Source: Thuidium tamariscinum (taxonomy: Eukaryota > Streptophyta > Bryopsida > Hypnales > Thuidiaceae). From it: 64,000 bases of DNA. The position numbers and the translations under genes are program-made. The stretch covers positions 9,734,001 through 9,798,000 of the forward strand of contig OX344753.2 of NCBI GenBank assembly GCA_947034885.2. Reading direction: 5' to 3'. Each line of letters begins with the position of its first letter. Position 1 is the first letter of the stretch. The notes beneath the pieces were generated by a model that was given only the letters and a program-made list of their open reading frames with translations, was not told the DNA's origin and did not search any database. Shown one piece after another: positions 58,630-64,000 of this stretch.

Positions 58630-61600
58630 AAGCGCTTCGAGACAAACCGACCTGAGGATTTGGGAGCAGTAAGTATGATACACCAGATTGAACAATTCAG
58701 GGGACCGTTTCCATCAACGTACGGTACTGTCCAGTACAAGCAGTTACGGTGGCTCATACCAATCACAATGGAAGTAGACGATTAGAATAATAATATTTGC
58801 ACATTTCTTTACTGGGTAACCCTTCCAATTTTCATCCCCCATAATAATATGGGTGATCTGTTTGAGAATGACCATTTCGAGAATCAAGATTCAAGAATGT
58901 AAAAAGTCACTTATTCTTGGAATCATTCTCAAGTCAGAGAATAAAGTTAACTATGAAGTGGTGTATTTCGACGAAGAAAAAGATTTGCTATTGGATTTAT
59001 AAACATTTCCAAAGTGTAGGTGTTTTAGAGGTAACGAGCCCACAAGTAAGTGAATAGGGAATTTTGGCCAATGAGGTAAACGCATGTGTTTTTTAGTGGT
59101 TCTTCAGTTGGGCTATATACAATGACAAGTGTTAGAATATACACCATTCTTGCACTTGGATTTGAGTTGTTTTCTCAAATTTTTTTCCCCTATTGTGCAT
59201 CAAATGAAAGATAATAAATACAGTCTTTATCTATTTGGTCCAATTTCTCAGATCCCTTTTGAACTAACGGCTTGGGAGACATTCGAGCATATTAGAAGTC
59301 AAATAGTTACTTTATCAATTGGGACGAGTGTTCTGTATTCAACGCTAATGTGGCAAGTGTACAAGATAATTATTACTCTAAAATGAAGAGAAGACCTGTT
59401 GGATTGAACAACTAAGTTCAAAGTTTCCTTCTCAAATTACAGCTTGTTCCAAACGAAATGACCTAAGAAGCTGCAAATTCCTCATCTTATAAGCTTATAT
59501 ATTCATGCAGATATGCTGATTAAGCCAGTGTGAATAAATAAAAAATCTTTTTCATGCAGAAAGATCTTGTTTTTAATTCCGTCTTGTGATCTTCAGGTAA
59601 GGTCGAACCAATGCCACTCCAGTGAGTGAAGACTTTGTGTGAATGTGTGCTTCCTATTATCTAAGCTTATGCGACCTTCATCTAAGGTAGAAACTATGAA
59701 CCCCATCCTCTTTTCTCGGTTATTGCAGCAGATATTGTTGAGAAGCTTCCTCGGTAATTGAACCTCAGAAAACGAACCCCAATTAAGTTATTTTGCTGCA
59801 CAAATCACAACTGTAAGCTTAAGCTGACTAAGCTCGTCTGGCTTGAGCTAAGGTAGGTAGCTCTCCTGGAGACCAAATGCTACAGTAGTGGATGCTAGCC
59901 ACTCATTGGAGGCTGCTCTTCACATTGACTGAGATTTTGGAGTCGAACTTCGACTCTCTCCTAATTCGATCTTTTCAGTACGGTTTAGCTTCTCCCAAGA
60001 AGACGGAAGAAAGGAAAAGCTGCGGGCACAACTGTCTGTATGATTATCATTGTTAACAATAACCACCACCTGCATTCCTGCTTGTCTGCTTTTGGAACTC
60101 AGTGCTGGCTGCAGATAAGCTGTGTCACAACTTCCAATACACGGAAAAGGGGAATGATCAGCACCCACCCCTATGAACTACTTGACAAATGTCCATACAG
60201 GGCTTTTTCTTGGCTTTCTGGTGCAATCTGGCGAAATGATCTGGCTACAAGAATGGCAAAAAAACAACCTGTGAGGTTTATAGCTAGAAAACTTCAAACT
60301 ACTGTATAAAAGAAATCTTGGATGAAATCATCAAATTGTGGATGAAAACATAATGTGCTGTGTATGAATGTGATATTTTCTATCCAATATGTGAATGAAT
60401 GTTGAAATTTGGAGCACCACTATGACATTTTATATTGCCATTGTGGCACTTCATAAGAAATGAAGAAAAAAACCCTGCTTGACATACAACTGAATAATAC
60501 AGTATAATCCACAACTCATACCATTGTATCTTGTAACCCACCTTCTCCAAACGAGTTTGAAAACACATTCGGAATCAGCATTTTTCAACTGCTTATTCAA
60601 AGTAGTGTGACAAAACATTGGCTCATTGTCATGACGAATAGACACTTTATTCACGCCGGACTACTTTTAGTTGACCGGAGTTTCTATCTATCTACCTAGT
60701 GTGACAAAAAACTAGGAACATGACACACATTCTCTTCAAAGTAATTTTGAATTTTCATTTAAAAAGAAAATTGTAATAGCTGGCCTGCAAAATGCAAAGT
60801 CTAACTTGGACTTCAATCTCATTCATTTAGGGGTGTTTTGTAACTTTCATTTGACATGACAATTTCGAAAATGAAATCAAAGTTTCCAAGTTTCATCATC
60901 CTTGCTTGCTGAATAATGCATTCCTGGCATTTTCTGCAGGGCCGAATTTATTTCCCCCCAGAGCCAGTGCAGACCGCGCTGACCGCAAGTGCACCCATGC
61001 CAGTGAAGGCTCAGCTGCTGCGCGCACAGGCCTCGAAACCGGAAATAAAGAATCCGTTTTCACACGGCGACAGAGAGCGGATCCAACGCTGCACGCAGCA
61101 CGCTAGCTAATGCTGTGTTGAAAAATGGTCCACTTCCTCTCGCCAGATTGGTGGCTACAATCGCTGAGCCTCGCTAGCTCTGCCAAACAATGAATGATAT
61201 GATCGAGGTCCTGAAACAACAACCACCACCTCTGGCGGATCGGACAACCAGGTATACTGCTTATGATATATATCGAAGTCACGACTGTCATCTTGAAGAC
61301 GACGAACGCGCGCTGATCAATGTTAAGGAATTGAAGAGCCAGGAAGGAAAACGCGACAAGACAAGACCGTACCAATTGCAAAGAAGACGACAGAAAGACG
61401 AAGTTTGAATTATACGAAGTAGAATCGAGCTGGCTTGCAACTGCTAAGTTAGCTTCACTTCCTTGCCATCCCTCAATTGACCGGCAGCTCACCCACTGAC
61501 AAACGCGGAGAATTGAGGAGGAGGCCCAACTGCGCGAGAGCACATGCGCGCAGGACGAAATTCATGCAGAAGTATTAGTCGTACGCGGGTATGTCATTCG

Positions 61601-62390
61601 GGATACGGACGTTCTTATGTCGTACGTGGTCTTGGGAGCTAGGTATCCCGACATATTGCACATCGATCGACTGATCGGACCCAGTTTTGGGTTATTTTAG
61701 ATAAGTTAGCTAGCTGCATATTAAGCAACTAACAGCAGCAGCAGCATCGTTCAGGACAACGTAACGTACTCCCAAACTTTCCAAGTCTTGGAGGAGACTG
61801 AGGCATCAACGAACTTCATTATCTGCCTGCACGGTCCGACAGGAAGGATCCCCGGGCCGAAGACGTTGGGTCTGTGGTGGCTCTTTTCATCAGATCTGGA
61901 GCTTTGCAATCAATGCCAAGCGCACAGCTCACTCGATCGCTCGAACGTGGAGAATCAATCTCCGATTCGCGACTTATCTGCGGGATTGCAGAATTAGTGT
62001 ACAAACGTCCTTCGTGTAGTTGGGAGAGCTCGCTTTGGGTTGCCAAAGTCGCCACAAATCCGTGTCGTCGCTGCGTGTGACAGCGACGGTTCACGTACAA
62101 ACAATCAAGCCAGCTAGCGCTCTTGAATGTTTATCAGTCCATGTAGCAGAATTTTATAGTTAGATAGGAATGCTGTCGACAACTTATTGAGAAGAAGAGG
62201 CAACTTTCGGACACGGACGTACCCTCAAAAGCAAACAATCTTTTCAGGACTTGGGAGTTGGAAGGCGTACAAATTGCTGGACGTCGGTTCGGGCGTCTGC
62301 TGGAGCAAGCTGGATAGGCTTCCTGAAGAGGAACAGGAAGGAGTTTTGACGAGAATTCTCGATCGTTGTAGACTAACTGGAGTTGGCTCC
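58630..62390. other. Intergenic, no supported gene
   Basis: No coherent exons. 60366-60480 is the second copy of the dispersed repeat at 20686-20795. From about 60940 onward base composition becomes more GC-rich, and 61100-62390 is presumably the upstream region of the LRR gene. Short open frames there lack family features. Confidence 0.4.
60366..60480 (+). repeat. Dispersed repeat, copy 2 of 2
   Basis: Direct-orientation match to 20686-20795, sharing 'GTTGAAATTTGGAGCACCAC' and 'TTTTATATTGCCA'. Matching may continue weakly to about 60540 ('CAACTCATACCATTGTAT'). Confidence 0.65.
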
Positions 62391-62391
62391 G

Positions 62392-64000
62392 ATGGCGGGG
62401 CTGCAACCTCGTCGTCGGTCACGGTGGCTTCTTCTGGCTTTGTTGATGGCCACTCTGTCTCTTTCAAATGCGGCTCTGAACGCCACCGAAAGTGCGTAAC
62501 GTCGAAGCACAACACCCATCCGACACTAGCTAGCTGTTTAATTTTCCCAAGCCTGTTGTACGTCGTTCAAGGAAGCTTGAATGTTTGCTAGCCAGGGCAA
62601 GCAACTATCAACCATGTCTCGATCATGTTAGCTAGTTTCGTTTCTTAGAATAGTTTCCAGTGTGGCCATGGCCTCGCCATTTGATGCTGACAAGCACCGT
62701 TTGTGCTTGATTGATTCCAGAGGAGGCGCTGTTGACCATAGGGAATAATTGGAAGTTTAACACTACGAATGCTCTCAACTGGACCGCAGCGACGGACCCA
62801 TGTCTGAACTCGTGGCTGGGCATCAAGTGCGACCCGCTCGGCAACCATGTCATTACGCTGTAAATCACGCGAAGCCACGAAGCCTCTTGCTGTTGCAGTT
62901 AGCGGGAGTCCTTGCGAACTGGGTCGTAGATTAGCAGTCCTTTTTTTGCTGGAGGGAGTTTCTTCCTATTTTAGGGTTTCAAGTCACCTAAATGGGTATA
63001 TTCTATCTGGATACTCACGAAAGAGCTGTGGGTTGGAGAACAGGAACTTGTCGACTGTGGGAGTGAATGGGAACATGCCGGAGGCCATCCGAAACCTCTC
63101 CTTCTTGGAAAATCTCGATGCTAGCGGGTCCAAAAACTTGTCGGCACCGTTTATAACAGGAGATTTGACACCGCTTGCTAGTTTGACCTCTCTCAAGTCT
63201 CTGTAAGTGTTGAAGTTACAGCCCAGACCCCAGAATTTTTCTTAATAAATTCACATGTCACAATTGACAGGGCTCCATTAGAAACTGCCTTCGATAGCGT
63301 TAAAATTTGATATTGATTAGGTTTTCTAGGAGGGAAAAGTTTTTGTGAGAGTTTTCTTGCATCTCGTTCATGTTTTCTACGTGTTTCACGTCCATTGGCA
63401 GATGTCCAAGATGAGGATAAACTGGTTTCAACAGGTTTCCATGAGGAGCTGGTTTTGACACCACTAACCTAGTTAATGTGTACGTTGTGAGGTTTGTGCA
63501 GAAATTTTTCATCGAATCTCCGAGGAGGGCCGTTTCCTGAAGTCGTATTTAATTTGACTACCTTAGTTGAGCTGTGAGCACTCCATCTCTCGGATTGTCA
63601 TTTTCCTTAGTATGGAGAATCGAGTAGCCTATTCAATGCAATGTGGGCGGCTTTGTCTTATGACATTCACAAATTTCTCTTTCATGATGCAGGCAAATAG
63701 ACAACTGCTTTTTTAGTCCAAGTCGACTGTCGCCCCGAATCGCCGACCTCAAAAATCTCCAGAGACTGTGAGCTCGATCAAACGGACTTGGATAGAGCAT
63801 TTCAGTGAAGCATGCAGTTCACACGAGAGATATCTTTATGTGAGTGGGTATGTTTAGCTTCTTGAATGACAAGCTACAGCGTTGTCTGGCAGATATCTTG
63901 CGTCAAATAATTTCCAAGGAAGCTTTCCACCCGAGCTTTGGAGTCTGCGAGGTTTGCAGGAGCTGTAAGTATGCTGAACTATTGAGTGCCCTGAAATTGA
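62392..64000 (+). CDS. Leucine-rich-repeat receptor protein, 5' part
   Basis: N-terminal part of a plasma-membrane LRR receptor, truncated by the window edge, so kinase versus receptor-like protein cannot be decided. Exons: 62392-62491, 62721-62859, 63044-63202, 63693-63767 and 63893-63964. Exon 1 gives a signal peptide: MAGLQPRRRSR, a basic n-region, then the hydrophobic WLLLALLMATLSLS. Exon 2 gives the N-terminal cap with the usual 'NWTAATDPCLNSWLGIKCD'. Exons 3-5 give repeats such as 'LSFLENLDAS' and 'NNFQGSFPPELWSLRGLQEL'. All introns after exon 2 interrupt the same Leu codon position (phase 2), and exon 5 is exactly 72 nt, one 24-residue repeat. This is the standard LRR receptor layout. 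The start ATG is chosen because only it gives a signal peptide that splices in phase. Confidence 0.8.

Noticed and set aside
61190-62591. Small genes at 61190-61408, 61788-61997 and 62187-62591
   Set aside because: There is no family resemblance. The last one overlaps the LRR signal-peptide exon in a different frame, and the signal-peptide frame fits the spliced LRR model.

Overview
The window looks like nuclear DNA of a seed-free land plant, most likely a bryophyte. The reasons are plant-type spliced genes (GT-AG introns, many short exons) in AT-rich, gene-poor DNA, plus decayed transposon genes of kinds I associate with moss-like genomes. No prokaryotic or organellar gene clusters are seen. 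Only three genes look alive; the rest is transposon wreckage, inverted-repeat elements and tandem arrays. All gene models are hand-built from splice signals, reading phase and protein similarity from memory, without database searches. LAYOUT: 1-1.7 kb nothing clear; 1.7-4.0 kb decayed DUF7869-type transposon gene; 4.5-5.9 kb GC-rich array of 21-bp repeats that flips orientation in the middle; 6-11 kb simple and tandem repeats, including a 57-bp minisatellite; 12.3-15.2 kb plastid-type iron superoxide dismutase (FSD) on the minus strand, with three stop codons; 15.2-17.0 kb shared upstream region with six AGTAC/GTACT sites in 99 bp; 17.0-18.8 kb copper chaperone for superoxide dismutase (CCS) on the plus strand; 19-29.3 kb transposon remnants and large foldback palindromes; 29.5-33.6 kb decayed gene with a ParB-like GNHRL motif; 34.5-37.5 kb dispersed repeat and long-TIR element with a nested TTAA-flanked element; 37.6-43.7 kb TAF1C-like RNA polymerase I initiation factor; 44-48 kb TTAA-flanked (piggyBac-like) elements, one holding further nested elements; 48.5-53.4 kb unrecognised and transposon-like coding remnants; 55-58.6 kb small inverted-repeat elements; 62.4-64 kb start of a leucine-rich-repeat receptor gene running off the edge. 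HOW IT FITS TOGETHER: the most interesting locus is the head-to-head FSD/CCS pair. In plants FSD is the copper-independent superoxide dismutase, while CCS loads copper into the Cu/Zn enzymes; both respond to copper through GTAC-core elements bound by SPL7-type factors. Finding both genes divergently arranged around a dense GTACT cluster suggests a compact copper-response locus in which the FSD side has recently been lost.
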